Below are positions 46,874 through 62,442 of a stretch of DNA of 64,000 nucleotides, one piece after another. Position 1 is the first letter of the stretch. Each line of letters begins with the position of its first letter. The position numbers and the translations under genes were made by a program. The DNA comes from Kitasatospora aureofaciens (GTDB lineage: Bacteria > Actinomycetota > Actinomycetes > Streptomycetales > Streptomycetaceae): assembly GCA_000720845.1 (NCBI GenBank), contig JODU01000003.1, positions 319,169 through 383,168 of the forward strand, given 5' to 3'. The notes beneath the pieces are model-generated. The model saw only the letters and a program-made list of their open reading frames with translations, was not told where the DNA came from and searched no databases.

Positions 46874-48094
46874 GTGCAGGGGGATTCAGCGGACACGACC
46901 GGCCAGCCCCTCCCGACGGTGCCCGGAACCGTACTGCCGGGAGGCGAGCCCGCGGCCAAGCCCGCCCCGGCGCTGCCCCTGCGCGCCGCGGGCGTCTTCC
47001 TCGGCTGCCTGACCGCGCTGCTGGGACTGCTGTACTTCGTCGTCGCCGGTGTCCCGCTCGGCCCGCTCCTGCTGTGGCCGCGCACCCGGCGCCAGGCGTT
47101 CGTCGTCCTCACCTCCGGAGCCCGGCGGCTGACGGCCCTCGAACGGTGGCGCCGCTCGGTCTTCTTCGGGGACTCGTTCCCCGATCGTCCCGTGCCCGAC
47201 CAGCGCATCCTGCGCTACCTCGCCGCCCGTACCTACGCCGGCCTGATCACCGGCGTGGTACTCGGCCTCCTCGCCTTCGGCGCCGTCCTCGCGGGCCTGC
47301 TCGTCGCGAGTCTGGCCCGGGGCACCCTCGACGGCCGGGAACTGGTCACCCAGGTCCTGCTCGGGGGGGTGCTGCTCTTCCTGGACGTACAGGGCCTGTT
47401 CTCGCTGGAGGCGCTCGACGCGCGGATGGCCCGCGAGTGCTTCGGGCCCTCGGAGCGCGAGCTGATGCAGCAGCGCATCGACGAGCTGGCCACCAGCCGG
47501 GCGGCGGTGCTCCAGGCCGTCGACACCGAGCGCCGGCGCATCGAGCGGGACCTGCACGACGGCGTGCAGCAGCGTCTGGTCGCGCTGGCCATGCTCCTCG
47601 GGCGGGCCCGTCGCGGCGGCCGCACGCCCGAGCAGGCGCGCAGCCTGCTGGAGCAGGCCCACAAGGAATCACAGGACGTCCTGACGGAACTGCGGGAAGT
47701 GGCCTGGCGGGTGTATCCGACGGCGCTGGACAACCTGGGGCTCCAGGAGGCGCTCGCCGGGGTGTCGGAGCGGTGCAGCATCCCCATCCGGACCGACTTC
47801 GCGCTCGCCGAGCCGCTGCCCGCCTCCGTGGAGACCGCCGCGTACTTCGTCGTGTCGGAGTCGGTGACCAACGCCGCCAAGCACTCGGCCGCCACGGAGA
47901 TCCAGGTGAGCGTCCGCAAGTACGGACCGGTCCTCGTCGTCCAGGTCGAGGACGACGGCGTCGGCGGCGCCAGGCCGGAGGGCAGCGGACTGACCGGGCT
48001 GCACAGCCGGGTCGGCGCCCTCGACGGCCGTCTGCACGTCCACAGCCCCTCAGGGGGGCCCACCACGATCACCGCGGAGCTGCCGTGCGCGTAA
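46874..48094 (+). CDS. NarL-type sensor histidine kinase
   Basis: 406 residues from GTG 46874 (no strong RBS; the start is uncertain). An N-terminal Pro/Ala-rich cytoplasmic tail is followed by a sensor/membrane part (about four segments, residues 37-175), then HisKA_3 with intact His in RRRIERDLHDGVQQRLVALAM and HATPase_c (VVSESVTNAAKHSAA, DDGVGGA, GLTGLHSRVGAL). The C-terminus matches Streptomyces kinases of the LiaS/DesK-like group. The stop codon overlaps the response regulator's possible ATG (TAATG). Confidence 0.88.
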   Translation: MQGDSADTTGQPLPTVPGTVLPGGEPAAKPAPALPLRAAGVFLGCLTALLGLLYFVVAGVPLGPLLLWPRTRRQAFVVLTSGARRLTALERWRRSVFFGDSFPDRPVPDQRILRYLAARTYAGLITGVVLGLLAFGAVLAGLLVASLARGTLDGRELVTQVLLGGVLLFLDVQGLFSLEALDARMARECFGPSERELMQQRIDELATSRAAVLQAVDTERRRIERDLHDGVQQRLVALAMLLGRARRGGRTPEQARSLLEQAHKESQDVLTELREVAWRVYPTALDNLGLQEALAGVSERCSIPIRTDFALAEPLPASVETAAYFVVSESVTNAAKHSAATEIQVSVRKYGPVLVVQVEDDGVGGARPEGSGLTGLHSRVGALDGRLHVHSPSGGPTTITAELPCA

Positions 48095-48729
48095 TGCTGG
48101 CCGAGGACTCGACCCTGCTGCGGGAGGGGCTGGTCCGCCTCCTCAGCGAGGAGGGCCATGAGGTCCTGGCCGCGGTGGGAGACGCCGTCGCCCTCCTGCG
48201 GGAGATCGAGCTGCTGCGGCCGGACATGGTCGTCGTGGACATCCGGATGCCTCCCACCCACACGGACGAGGGACTGCGGGCCGCGCTGGAGATCCGCAAG
48301 CGGTGGCCCGGCGTCGGGGTGCTCGTCCTGTCCCAGCACATAGAGCGCAACTACGCGGCGCAGCTGCTCACGTCGAACGCGGAGCGGGTCGGCTACCTGC
48401 TGAAGGACCGGGTCGCCCAGGTGGAGGAGTTCCTCGACGCGCTGGAACGGATCGAGGCGGGCGGCGCCGCCATCGACCCGGAGGTCGTACGGCAACTGGT
48501 GATCCGTACGACACACAGCGACCCGCTGGCCCGGCTGACCCCTCGGGAGCGCAGCGTCCTGGAGACACTGGCGCAGGGGCACACCAATGCGGCGATCTCG
48601 GAGAAGCTGCACATCTCCATGAGCACCGTCGAGAAGAACCTCAACATGATCTTCGACAAACTCGAACTCGCCCACGCCTCCGGATACAACCGCCGGATCC
48701 TGGCCGTACTGCGGTACCTGGAGTCCTGA
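48085..48729 (+). CDS. NarL/FixJ-type response regulator
   Basis: 214 residues from GTG 48085, or 211 from ATG 48094. Receiver with AEDS, phospho-acceptor Asp in VVVDIRMPPTHTDEG and Lys in YLLKDRV, then LuxR helix-turn-helix LTPRERSVLETLAQGHTNAAISEKLHISMSTVEKNL. It is coupled to the kinase gene. NarL-type dimers bind short inverted repeats, so this is the local candidate to recognise the GGCA-N6-TGCCA palindromes on both sides of it. Confidence 0.93.
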   Translation: MRVMLAEDSTLLREGLVRLLSEEGHEVLAAVGDAVALLREIELLRPDMVVVDIRMPPTHTDEGLRAALEIRKRWPGVGVLVLSQHIERNYAAQLLTSNAERVGYLLKDRVAQVEEFLDALERIEAGGAAIDPEVVRQLVIRTTHSDPLARLTPRERSVLETLAQGHTNAAISEKLHISMSTVEKNLNMIFDKLELAHASGYNRRILAVLRYLES

Positions 48730-48734
48730 CGCGC

Positions 48735-48775
48735 GACGTGCCGGGCGTCGGGTCGTCCCCGTCGCCCGGCACGTC
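48735..48775. terminator. bidirectional terminator hairpin
   Basis: A perfect 13-bp repeat, GACGTGCCGGGCG (48735-48747) against CGCCCGGCACGTC (48763-48775), between the convergent response regulator and cyclodeaminase genes. Confidence 0.8.
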
Positions 48776-48815
48776 GTCGTCACCGGCTGGACGGCTCACC
48801 GGTCACTCGGACCCG

Positions 48816-49841
48816 TCACTGGAACGAGTACGGGTTCAGCGCGTCGTCCGGCAGGTGCTCGATCTGGACGCGGTCGCCGATGCCGGCCTCCTCGGCGAGT
48901 TCGAGCAGCACGTCGAGGGCCACGTGGTCCTCGAGCCCGAAGCCCGTCGAGTCGAAGACCGTGACACCGTCCCGGTGCCGCGCCGCGGTCTCCGGGTCGG
49001 CGCACAGCGTCATGAGATCGGGACCGACGTCGCCCTCCTCCAACTGCTGGCACTCTCCCTCCCGCAGCGCCTGCGCCAGGTGGTCCGGCGTCACGAACGC
49101 CGACTTCAGGACTGGCACCGGGACCTCGAACTTGCCGATGAGGTCGGCTCCGATCGCGTTGATGTGCACGTGCGGCCGCAGGTTCGCGCCGCTCAGCACC
49201 GGGCCGTCGCCCACACCGACGGAGGTGACGGTGCAGATGATGTCCGCCGCCGCCTCCAGCTCGGCCGGCTCCACGACCTCGATGTCGAGGTCCAGGAAGT
49301 CCACCCGGTCCGCGAACGAACGCGCGTGGTCCGGGTCGATGTCGTGCACCAGGATCCGCTCCAGCGGGAACACCCGGCTCAGCGCGTGCGCCTGGGTCAC
49401 CGCCTGGGCGCCGGCACCGACCAGACCGAGGACCCGGCTGTCGGGACGGGCCAGCAGCCTGCTGGCGATCGCCGAGGCGGCTCCGGTGCGGATCGCGGTG
49501 GGCAGGATGCCGTCGCACACCGCCAGCAGACGGCCCGTCACGTCGTCGTAACGCGTGAGGGATCCGATGATGGTGGGCAGTTGGAACACACCGGGGTTCG
49601 ACGGTGTGTAGGCCACCGTCTTGATCGTTATGGAACGCCCCGGATCATGGTGCGGCATCCACTCGAGGATGGCCGCGTTCCCCGGGCCGCGGAGAAAACC
49701 GTCCCGAGTGGGGCTCACGCCTTTGTCCGGAGCGGTGAAGGCCTCCTGGAGCCGGACGATCATCCGGTCCATGAAGCGGTCGTTGCCGCTCTCCTTGACG
49801 AGTTTGGCAACATGCTGCCGGGTGAGGACCGTGGTCTCCAT
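48816..49841 (-). CDS. ornithine/lysine cyclodeaminase-family enzyme
   Basis: 341 residues of the ornithine cyclodeaminase/mu-crystallin family. NAD-binding GLVGAGAQAVTQAHAL at about residue 136; substrate-side residues in GRSITIKTVAY and the catalytic Asp region INAIGADLIGKFE. Family members convert ornithine to proline, lysine to pipecolate, or act as opine-type dehydrogenases (SbnB). In an NRPS cluster whose last adenylation domain looks Pro/pipecolate-specific, cyclisation to pipecolate or proline as a building block is the best inference. GGGGAGAAA precedes the ATG. The palindrome at 49869 lies 28 bases upstream. Confidence 0.82.
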   Translation of the reverse strand: METTVLTRQHVAKLVKESGNDRFMDRMIVRLQEAFTAPDKGVSPTRDGFLRGPGNAAILEWMPHHDPGRSITIKTVAYTPSNPGVFQLPTIIGSLTRYDDVTGRLLAVCDGILPTAIRTGAASAIASRLLARPDSRVLGLVGAGAQAVTQAHALSRVFPLERILVHDIDPDHARSFADRVDFLDLDIEVVEPAELEAAADIICTVTSVGVGDGPVLSGANLRPHVHINAIGADLIGKFEVPVPVLKSAFVTPDHLAQALREGECQQLEEGDVGPDLMTLCADPETAARHRDGVTVFDSTGFGLEDHVALDVLLELAEEAGIGDRVQIEHLPDDALNPYSFQ

Positions 49842-49868
49842 TTTCTCCCCTCGATTGTCGTCGCACCT

Positions 49869-49884
49869 CGGCAGCTAATTGCCA
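49869..49884. promoter_or_regulatory. shared palindrome site 3 (CGGCA-N6-TGCCA)
   Basis: CGGCAGCTAATTGCCA; on the minus strand TGGCAATTAGCTGCCG. It lies 28 bases upstream of the cyclodeaminase start and belongs to the same motif as 45940, 46046 and 52796. Confidence 0.65.
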
Positions 49885-50045
49885 AGGAATATGCGTCTGC
49901 CATTCCATGAACTACGATCCGCGCTCAGCCGACACTTCAAGCAGGAAGCTATTGCGTACCCTTTTGCGGGTGCCGGTCAATTCGCGCTCCGAACGTAACC
50001 GTCCGGCTTTTAATGGTCAAGGATTCCAAGGGTCGTTACGGTTTT

Positions 50046-50089
50046 CCGCAGGTTCCACCCTGCGGTTTCCCGCAGGGTGGAACCTGCGG
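50046..50089. promoter_or_regulatory. long hairpin B with shared core
   Basis: A perfect 20-bp inverted repeat (50046-50065 and 50070-50089) around a TTTC loop. Each arm is itself a smaller palindrome, CCGCAGG-N6-CCTGCGG. The inner 9+4+9 bases match hairpin A at 45970-46011. It lies 146 bases upstream of the exporter start, between divergent promoters. Confidence 0.75.
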
Positions 50090-50235
50090 CTTTCCGTACG
50101 GTGAACCTGCGGAAAGCAACGGTCAGCACGACGGTTTACCTCGTATCCCCGCGGCCGCCGGTGGATCTAGCGTTCTTCTCGTCGAGAACCCGACCGGCTT
50201 CCAGGGCCGGACCTGCAGCAACGGAAGGAAGCAAG

Positions 50236-52686
50236 GTGCGAAAGAAGCCGGCAACGGTACGGATTGCGCGATGGAGCGCCACGCACCCGTGGTCCGCCAT
50301 CGGCCTGTGGGTCGTCTTCGTCGCCGCGTGCCTCGTTCTGGGCGGAGCGGCAGGTACGAACTCGATCAGCGACGAGGAGTCGGGGGTCCGCGAGTCGGGC
50401 CGCGCAGGCAAGATCGTTCACTCCGGTGACTTCCCCGAGAAGGCCGAGGAGAACGTGCTGATCACCGCCGAGGACGGCGGGAAGCTGGACCCTGCGGCCG
50501 GCCGTGAGGCCGCCGCGGACGTCGTCGAGCGGATGAAGGCCCTCGACGAGGTGGAGGGCGTCGGCGACCCGGTTCCCGCCCCCGACGGCAAGGCCCTGCT
50601 GGTCCCCGTGACCATGAAGGGCGACACCGAGAACGCCGACCGGCGTGTGCAACCGCTGCTCGACGCGAGCGCGTCGGTCCAGGACGCCCACGAGGGCCTG
50701 CGGGTCGACGAGGTGGGCACCGGTTCGACCGCCAAGGGCCTGTCGGAGACGCTCGGCGAGGACTTCAAGAAGGCCGAGCTGATCAGCCTGCCGCTGACCC
50801 TGCTGATCCTGCTCGTGGTCTTCGGAGCGATCATCGCGGCAGGCGTGCCGGTGGTCCTGGCCCTGTCGTGCGTGGGCGCCGCCATCGGACTGTCCACGCT
50901 CGCCTCCCACGTGCTGCCCGAGACCAGCGCGGTCAGCAACGTCATCCTGCTCATGGGCATGGCCGTGGGCGTGGACTACTCGCTCTTCTACCTGAAGCGG
51001 GAGCGCGAGGAACGCCGCGCGGGGAAGTCCCACGTCGACGCCATCGAGGTCGCGGCGGAGACCTCCGGGCACACCGTCGTGGTGTCCGGAACCACCGTCA
51101 TCGTGGCCATGGCCGGCCTCTACCTGGCGAACGAGGCGACCTTCGCCTCCCTGGCCACCGGCTCGATCATCGTGGTGGCGGTGGCCGTACTGGCCTCGCT
51201 GACCGTGCTGCCCGCCCTCCTCGCCAAGCTGGGACGCTGGGTCGACAAGCCCAAGGTGCCGTTCCTGTGGCGCCTCACCATGCGCTCCGGCGAGTCGCGG
51301 GTGTGGCCCGCACTGCTGCGTCCGGCGCTGTCCAAGCCCTTCATCACGCTGGTGGTGTCCGTGGGCGCGCTGCTGCTGCTGGCGGTGCCGGCCCTCGACA
51401 TGAAGCTCAAGCAGCCGGGCTCCGACGACCTGTCCCGGGACATCCCCGTGGTGCAGGCGATGGACCGGCTCACCGAACACTTCCCCAGCAAGGGCACCGT
51501 GCACCAGGTCGCCGTCCGGGCGCCCGCCGACCGGGCCGACGACGTGAAGACCGCGCTGAACGGCCTCCTGGAGCGCACCGCGAAGGACGAACTCTTCGCC
51601 CACGACTCCACCCCCGCCATCGAGGTGTCCGAGGACCGCAGGGTCCACACCGTCGACGTAGGCACTCCCTACCAGCCGAAGAGCGACGGGGCCCGCGAGT
51701 CCCTGGACCTGCTGCGCGAGTGGGTGCCGCAGGCGATGGCGGACGTGCCCGACGCCGAGAGCGCGGTCGGAGGCAAGGTGGCGCAGGGCGTCGACTTCAC
51801 GGGTCACCTCGAGGAGCGCATGCCCTGGGTGGTGGGCTTCGTCCTGCTGCTGACCTTCGTCACCATGGTGATGATCTTCCGGTCGATCGCCGTGGCGCTC
51901 TCCGCGATCCTGCTCAACCTGCTCTCCGCCGCGGCCGCCTTCGGTGTGCTGGTCGCCGTCTTCCAGAACACCTGGGCCGAGGGTTTCCTCGACTTCCACA
52001 GCTCGGGCGCCGTCGTCTCCTGGTTGCCGCTGTTCCTGTTCGTGGTCCTGTTCGGGCTGTCGATGGACTACCACGTCTTCGTGGTCAGCCGGATCCGCGA
52101 GGCAGCCCTCGCGGGCGCCACGACCAAGACCGCCGTCCGTGAGGGCATCACCCGCTCCGCGGGCGTGGTCACCAGCGCCGCGATCGTCATGGTCGGAGTC
52201 TTCGCGATCTTCGGCACCCTGAGCATGGTCGAGTTCAAGCAGTTGGGCGTCGGTCTCGCGGCCGCCATCCTGCTGGACGCCGTGATCATCCGGATCTACG
52301 TGCTGCCGGCCCTGATGACGGCGCTGGGCAAGTGGAACTGGTGGCCCGGCAAGGTCGCCGGCGGCCCCGGCGGACCGGCCTCCCTCCCGGACCAGGCCGA
52401 GCCCGGCAGCCGCCACGCCGAGGAGCAGCCCCAGTACGCGCGGTTCGCCGCCGGGCAGCAGTACGGGCAGCCGTCCGCGCAGCAGGCTCCGCAGCAGCAC
52501 CACCAGCCGGGCGGCTACCAGCAGGGCGGCTACCAGGAGCAGTCCTACCAGCAGGGCGGTTACCAGCAGCCGTACCACCAGGGCGGCCATCAGAGTCCCT
52601 ACCAGGACCCCTACCAGCAGGGCGGACACCAGCAGCCCGGCCCGTACCGCCACGACGCCTCGCGACCCGGCTACTACGAGCAGTAG
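50236..52686 (+). CDS. MMPL/RND-family exporter
   Basis: 816 residues from GTG 50236, which follows GGAAGGAAG and opens with a basic N-terminus and the first membrane helix (WSAIGLWVVFVAACLVLGG). There are about eleven to twelve membrane helices in two MMPL repeats, each followed by an extracytoplasmic domain; proton-relay-type segments GMAVGVDYSLFYLKRERE and LFGLSMDYHVFVVSRIREA are clear. MMPL proteins export lipids, lipopeptides and complex metabolites. The last 70 or so residues are a Gln/Gly/Tyr-rich low-complexity tail (GGYQQ, QGGHQQP repeats), an unusual addition. The position in the NRPS cluster suggests product export. A strong terminator follows. Confidence 0.92.
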   Translation: MRKKPATVRIARWSATHPWSAIGLWVVFVAACLVLGGAAGTNSISDEESGVRESGRAGKIVHSGDFPEKAEENVLITAEDGGKLDPAAGREAAADVVERMKALDEVEGVGDPVPAPDGKALLVPVTMKGDTENADRRVQPLLDASASVQDAHEGLRVDEVGTGSTAKGLSETLGEDFKKAELISLPLTLLILLVVFGAIIAAGVPVVLALSCVGAAIGLSTLASHVLPETSAVSNVILLMGMAVGVDYSLFYLKREREERRAGKSHVDAIEVAAETSGHTVVVSGTTVIVAMAGLYLANEATFASLATGSIIVVAVAVLASLTVLPALLAKLGRWVDKPKVPFLWRLTMRSGESRVWPALLRPALSKPFITLVVSVGALLLLAVPALDMKLKQPGSDDLSRDIPVVQAMDRLTEHFPSKGTVHQVAVRAPADRADDVKTALNGLLERTAKDELFAHDSTPAIEVSEDRRVHTVDVGTPYQPKSDGARESLDLLREWVPQAMADVPDAESAVGGKVAQGVDFTGHLEERMPWVVGFVLLLTFVTMVMIFRSIAVALSAILLNLLSAAAAFGVLVAVFQNTWAEGFLDFHSSGAVVSWLPLFLFVVLFGLSMDYHVFVVSRIREAALAGATTKTAVREGITRSAGVVTSAAIVMVGVFAIFGTLSMVEFKQLGVGLAAAILLDAVIIRIYVLPALMTALGKWNWWPGKVAGGPGGPASLPDQAEPGSRHAEEQPQYARFAAGQQYGQPSAQQAPQQHHQPGGYQQGGYQEQSYQQGGYQQPYHQGGHQSPYQDPYQQGGHQQPGPYRHDASRPGYYEQ

Positions 52687-52703
52687 AGCCAGGTCCCTCC
52701 GGC

Positions 52704-52760
52704 GAGGAAGGAGGGTCGCCCGTCACCCCCGGACGGAGACGGCCCTCCTTCCTCTTTTTT
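52704..52760 (+). terminator. Rho-independent terminator
   Basis: GAGGAAGGAGGG (52704-52715) pairs with CCCTCCTTCCTC (52743-52754), directly followed by TTTTTT (52755-52760). It ends the exporter transcript. Confidence 0.9.
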
Positions 52761-52795
52761 CGCGTGCCCGGCCGCCGTGCACGCGACGCCGTGCC

Positions 52796-52811
52796 CGGCA
52801 ACTAGCTGCCA
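52796..52811. promoter_or_regulatory. shared palindrome site 4 (CGGCA-N6-TGCCA)
   Basis: CGGCAACTAGCTGCCA, 73 bases upstream of the start codon of the secreted propeller-like protein. It is the cleanest copy of the shared motif. Confidence 0.65.
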
Positions 52812-52884
52812 ACGCGGCCCGCCCGGCCCGTCCCGCGGCGACGGTGGAGGTGCAACCGACACCACCGACCTCGACGGAGTGAGC

Positions 52885-54027
52885 ATGCGGATCGAACAGA
52901 GACCCCCGAACCGGTTACGGGCGGCGCTGTACGGGGCGGGAGCGTTGCTCCTGGCCCTCCTGATGGGCCTGACCGCGGCGGCCCAGGGCCACGCCGCCGC
53001 GGGATGGCAGCCCGTGCCGCCGCCCGCCGCGTCCGGCCTCAGCGCGTACGTCCCCTTCGACGCGACCTCGGCCGTGGCGCGCAGCACGGTGCAGACGAGC
53101 ACCACCTGCCTGCCCTGCGAGTACGAGCACACGCTGTGGACCCGGCAGGCCGGCGCCTGGAGCGCCCTCCCGCTGCCTCCCGCCGGTGCCTCCACGGACG
53201 TGCTCACCGGCACCGCCCCGAACGACGTGTGGGCCCTCGGCCGGGGCGAGCGGGACTTCGGGCAGTACCACTGGGACGGCTCGCGGTGGACGGACCGGAC
53301 CGTCCCGGACTTCGAGGTGCTGGCGGCCCGTGCCGTCTCCCGCACCGATGTGTGGGCGGTCGGCAACTACCGGGAGAGCGACGGGGACGTGCCCGGCGCG
53401 GTCGCCCACTGGAACGGCTCGGCCTGGACGCTGACCAAGCTCGGCGCGCCCGACGCCTGGACCAACATCAAGGCCGTGCACGTCGCGTCCGCCCACGACG
53501 TCTGGGTGGTGGGCTCGGGCGGCGGCCGCCTCTACGCCGCGCACTACGACGGCATGTCCTGGCAGGAGGTGGCCCTGCCCCGGCTGTCGGGGCTCTCGGC
53601 GACCGCGAACGCGGTGACCGTGCGGAACGGCGAGGTGTGGATCGGCGGCACCGACCGCAACATCTACACCGACAGCGGCACACCGAGGGCGTTCGTGCTG
53701 CACGGGAACGGCACGGACTGGCAGACGACCTACGTGCCGGTGCCCGCGCCCACCGGCGACGCGTCCGAGGACCGCATGTCCGTGCAGGCCCTGGCCGTCC
53801 ACGACGGAACCGTGTGGGCGGGCCTGTACGCGCATCGCGCCAAGGACCGCGGCCTGGCCCGCTGGAACGGCTCCACGTGGGAGACGGCCGCGGCCCCGGG
53901 GGCGACGCCCGGCTCCGAGGTGACGGCCCTGTACCCGACGGCGGACGGAACCCTGTGGGCCAACGGGCTCCAGTACCCCAACGCCTACCTGAAGGGCTAC
54001 GCGGCCTCCCTCGCGCCGAGCGCCTGA
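52885..54027 (+). CDS. secreted beta-propeller-like protein
   Basis: 380 residues from ATG 52885 (CGGAGTGAG upstream). A signal peptide (about 1-36, ALLLALLMGLTAAAQGHAAAG) precedes repeated blade-like units containing DVWALGRG, DVWAVGNY, DVWVVGSG and EVWIGGTD, each followed by a W-rich strand (HWNGSAWTL, HYDGMSWQEV, RWNGSTWET). The pattern fits a Kelch/sialidase-type propeller of six to seven blades. A Cys pair (TTCLPCEYEH) lies early. There is no catalytic motif. It may bind a ligand, substrate or the product outside the cell. The shared palindrome upstream places it in the peptide-cluster regulon. Confidence 0.8.
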   Translation: MRIEQRPPNRLRAALYGAGALLLALLMGLTAAAQGHAAAGWQPVPPPAASGLSAYVPFDATSAVARSTVQTSTTCLPCEYEHTLWTRQAGAWSALPLPPAGASTDVLTGTAPNDVWALGRGERDFGQYHWDGSRWTDRTVPDFEVLAARAVSRTDVWAVGNYRESDGDVPGAVAHWNGSAWTLTKLGAPDAWTNIKAVHVASAHDVWVVGSGGGRLYAAHYDGMSWQEVALPRLSGLSATANAVTVRNGEVWIGGTDRNIYTDSGTPRAFVLHGNGTDWQTTYVPVPAPTGDASEDRMSVQALAVHDGTVWAGLYAHRAKDRGLARWNGSTWETAAAPGATPGSEVTALYPTADGTLWANGLQYPNAYLKGYAASLAPSA

Positions 54028-54030
54028 CAC

Positions 54031-54072
54031 CACGGTGGAGGGGCCCGGCGTTTGCCGGGCCCCTCCACCGTG
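54031..54072. terminator. bidirectional terminator hairpin
   Basis: A perfect 19-bp stem (54031-54049 against 54054-54072), loop GTTT, between the convergent propeller gene and hydrolase gene. Confidence 0.9.
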
Positions 54073-54079
54073 CGGGCCC

Positions 54080-54883
54080 TCAGGGACCGGTGAGGAACTG
54101 CACGAGCAGCTTGTTCACCGTCTCGGGATCCTCCAGGTAGCCGTAGTGCCCGCAGCCCTCGACGAGGTCGAAGCGGGCGCCGGGGACGGCGTCGGCGACC
54201 TCGCGGCCCAGCCGGGGCGGAGTGACCAGGTCGTCGGCGAAGGCGATGACCTGGCAGGGGACACGGATGCCCCGGTACGCGGCCAGCCGGTTCTCCAGCC
54301 GGCTGACCTCCATCTGCGCCCGCTGCCCCGGACCGGGCGCGGACGTCAGCTCGAACAGGTCGAGCCAGTCCGCCATGGCCGCGTCGTCGTCGAGCGTCCG
54401 AGGCGACAGCGACTTCAGGGCGCGCAGGACGGCCGCGTAGCGGTCAGGGAGCCGTACTCCCGAGTCGTACAGGTCGATCTCCGTGCGCGTCAGCTCGGCG
54501 CGCAGGAAGTCGGTGCGACCCCGGGTGGCCATCAGGACGGCCCGGCCGACCAGGTCGGGACGCGCCAGTGCCAGTTCCTGGGCGACGAACGCGCCCATGG
54601 AGGTGCCGACGACGGCGGTGGGACCGAGGTCCAGACGCTCGATGAGCCCGGCCACGTCCGCGACCATGTCCTGGAGGGTGAACCCCTCGGGGCACTCGGA
54701 GGACGGGGGGACGCCCCGGTTGTCGAGGGTGATCACACGCAGACCGGCCGCGGTGAGCGCGGGTACCTGGTGCAGTTGCCACACGGTACGGCCGCCACCG
54801 GTGCCCTGGATCATCACCACCGGGTCGCCGGTGCCGGCCTCGTCGTAGCTGAGCCGAATCCCGTTCACGGGAATGACCGGCAT
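54080..54883 (-). CDS. alpha/beta hydrolase
   Basis: 267 residues. Nucleophile elbow VVGTSMGAF (Ser near residue 93), Asp in AFADDLVTP and His in EGCGHYGYLED complete the triad; the oxyanion region is IQGTGGGRTVW. The substrate is unknown. ATG 54883 follows GGGGAGAGG. It is the third gene of the minus-strand run NRPS - MbtH - hydrolase, so it probably tailors or releases the peptide, or removes wrongly loaded residues as type II thioesterases do, although the sequence is not of the classical TEII type. Confidence 0.85.
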   Translation of the reverse strand: MPVIPVNGIRLSYDEAGTGDPVVMIQGTGGGRTVWQLHQVPALTAAGLRVITLDNRGVPPSSECPEGFTLQDMVADVAGLIERLDLGPTAVVGTSMGAFVAQELALARPDLVGRAVLMATRGRTDFLRAELTRTEIDLYDSGVRLPDRYAAVLRALKSLSPRTLDDDAAMADWLDLFELTSAPGPGQRAQMEVSRLENRLAAYRGIRVPCQVIAFADDLVTPPRLGREVADAVPGARFDLVEGCGHYGYLEDPETVNKLLVQFLTGP

Positions 54884-54983
54884 GGTGCCTCTCCCCTCTC
54901 GTGGTGGTCGTGCGGTACGCGACCGCACACGCAGGCGACCCGCGCCCCGGACGCCCGGGGCCGCGGGTCGTGCGGCGCTCGGA

Positions 54984-55202
54984 TCAGGCGGCTCCGTCCA
55001 TCGCGTCGGCCAGGCTCTTGGGACGCATGTCGGTCCACTGGGTGTTGACGTACTCGAGCGCCGCGTCCCGGCTGCTCTCCTCGAGGACGGTCCGCCAGCC
55101 GGCGGGCACCTCGACGAACGCCGGCCACAGCGAATGCTGCCCCTCGTCGTTGACCAGGACCAGGTAGGTGCCCTCGGGGTCCTCGAAGGGATTGCTGCTC
55201 AT
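54984..55202 (-). CDS. MbtH-like NRPS accessory protein
   Basis: A 72-residue MbtH protein. Conserved NPFEDPEGTYLVLVNDEGQHSLWP and the later VPAGWR and DMRPKSL signature, with the three invariant Trp, are present. It binds and activates adenylation domains. ATG 55202 follows AAGGAG; an upstream out-of-frame ATG is close to it. It lies 64 bases after the NRPS gene on the same strand and is almost certainly co-transcribed. Confidence 0.96.
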   Translation of the reverse strand: MSSNPFEDPEGTYLVLVNDEGQHSLWPAFVEVPAGWRTVLEESSRDAALEYVNTQWTDMRPKSLADAMDGAA

Positions 55203-55266
55203 TCCATCGCTCCTTCTCAGCGCTGACTGTTTCTCTGGGACGGTGTGTCGGGTATCTCGTGAAAGG

Positions 55267-62441
<7,175 letters not shown>

Positions 62442-62442
<1 letters not shown>

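Larger units (their letters stand above)
49842..50235. other. divergent promoter region, cyclodeaminase and MMPL exporter
   Basis: These 394 bases contain shared palindrome site 3 (49869-49884), an AT-rich promoter-like stretch (49885-50040), hairpin B (50046-50089), a smaller inverted repeat CTTTCCG/CGGAAAG (50090-50116) and a TCTAGCGT element (50166-50173) identical to that before dedA. No coding frame is convincing here. Confidence 0.65.
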
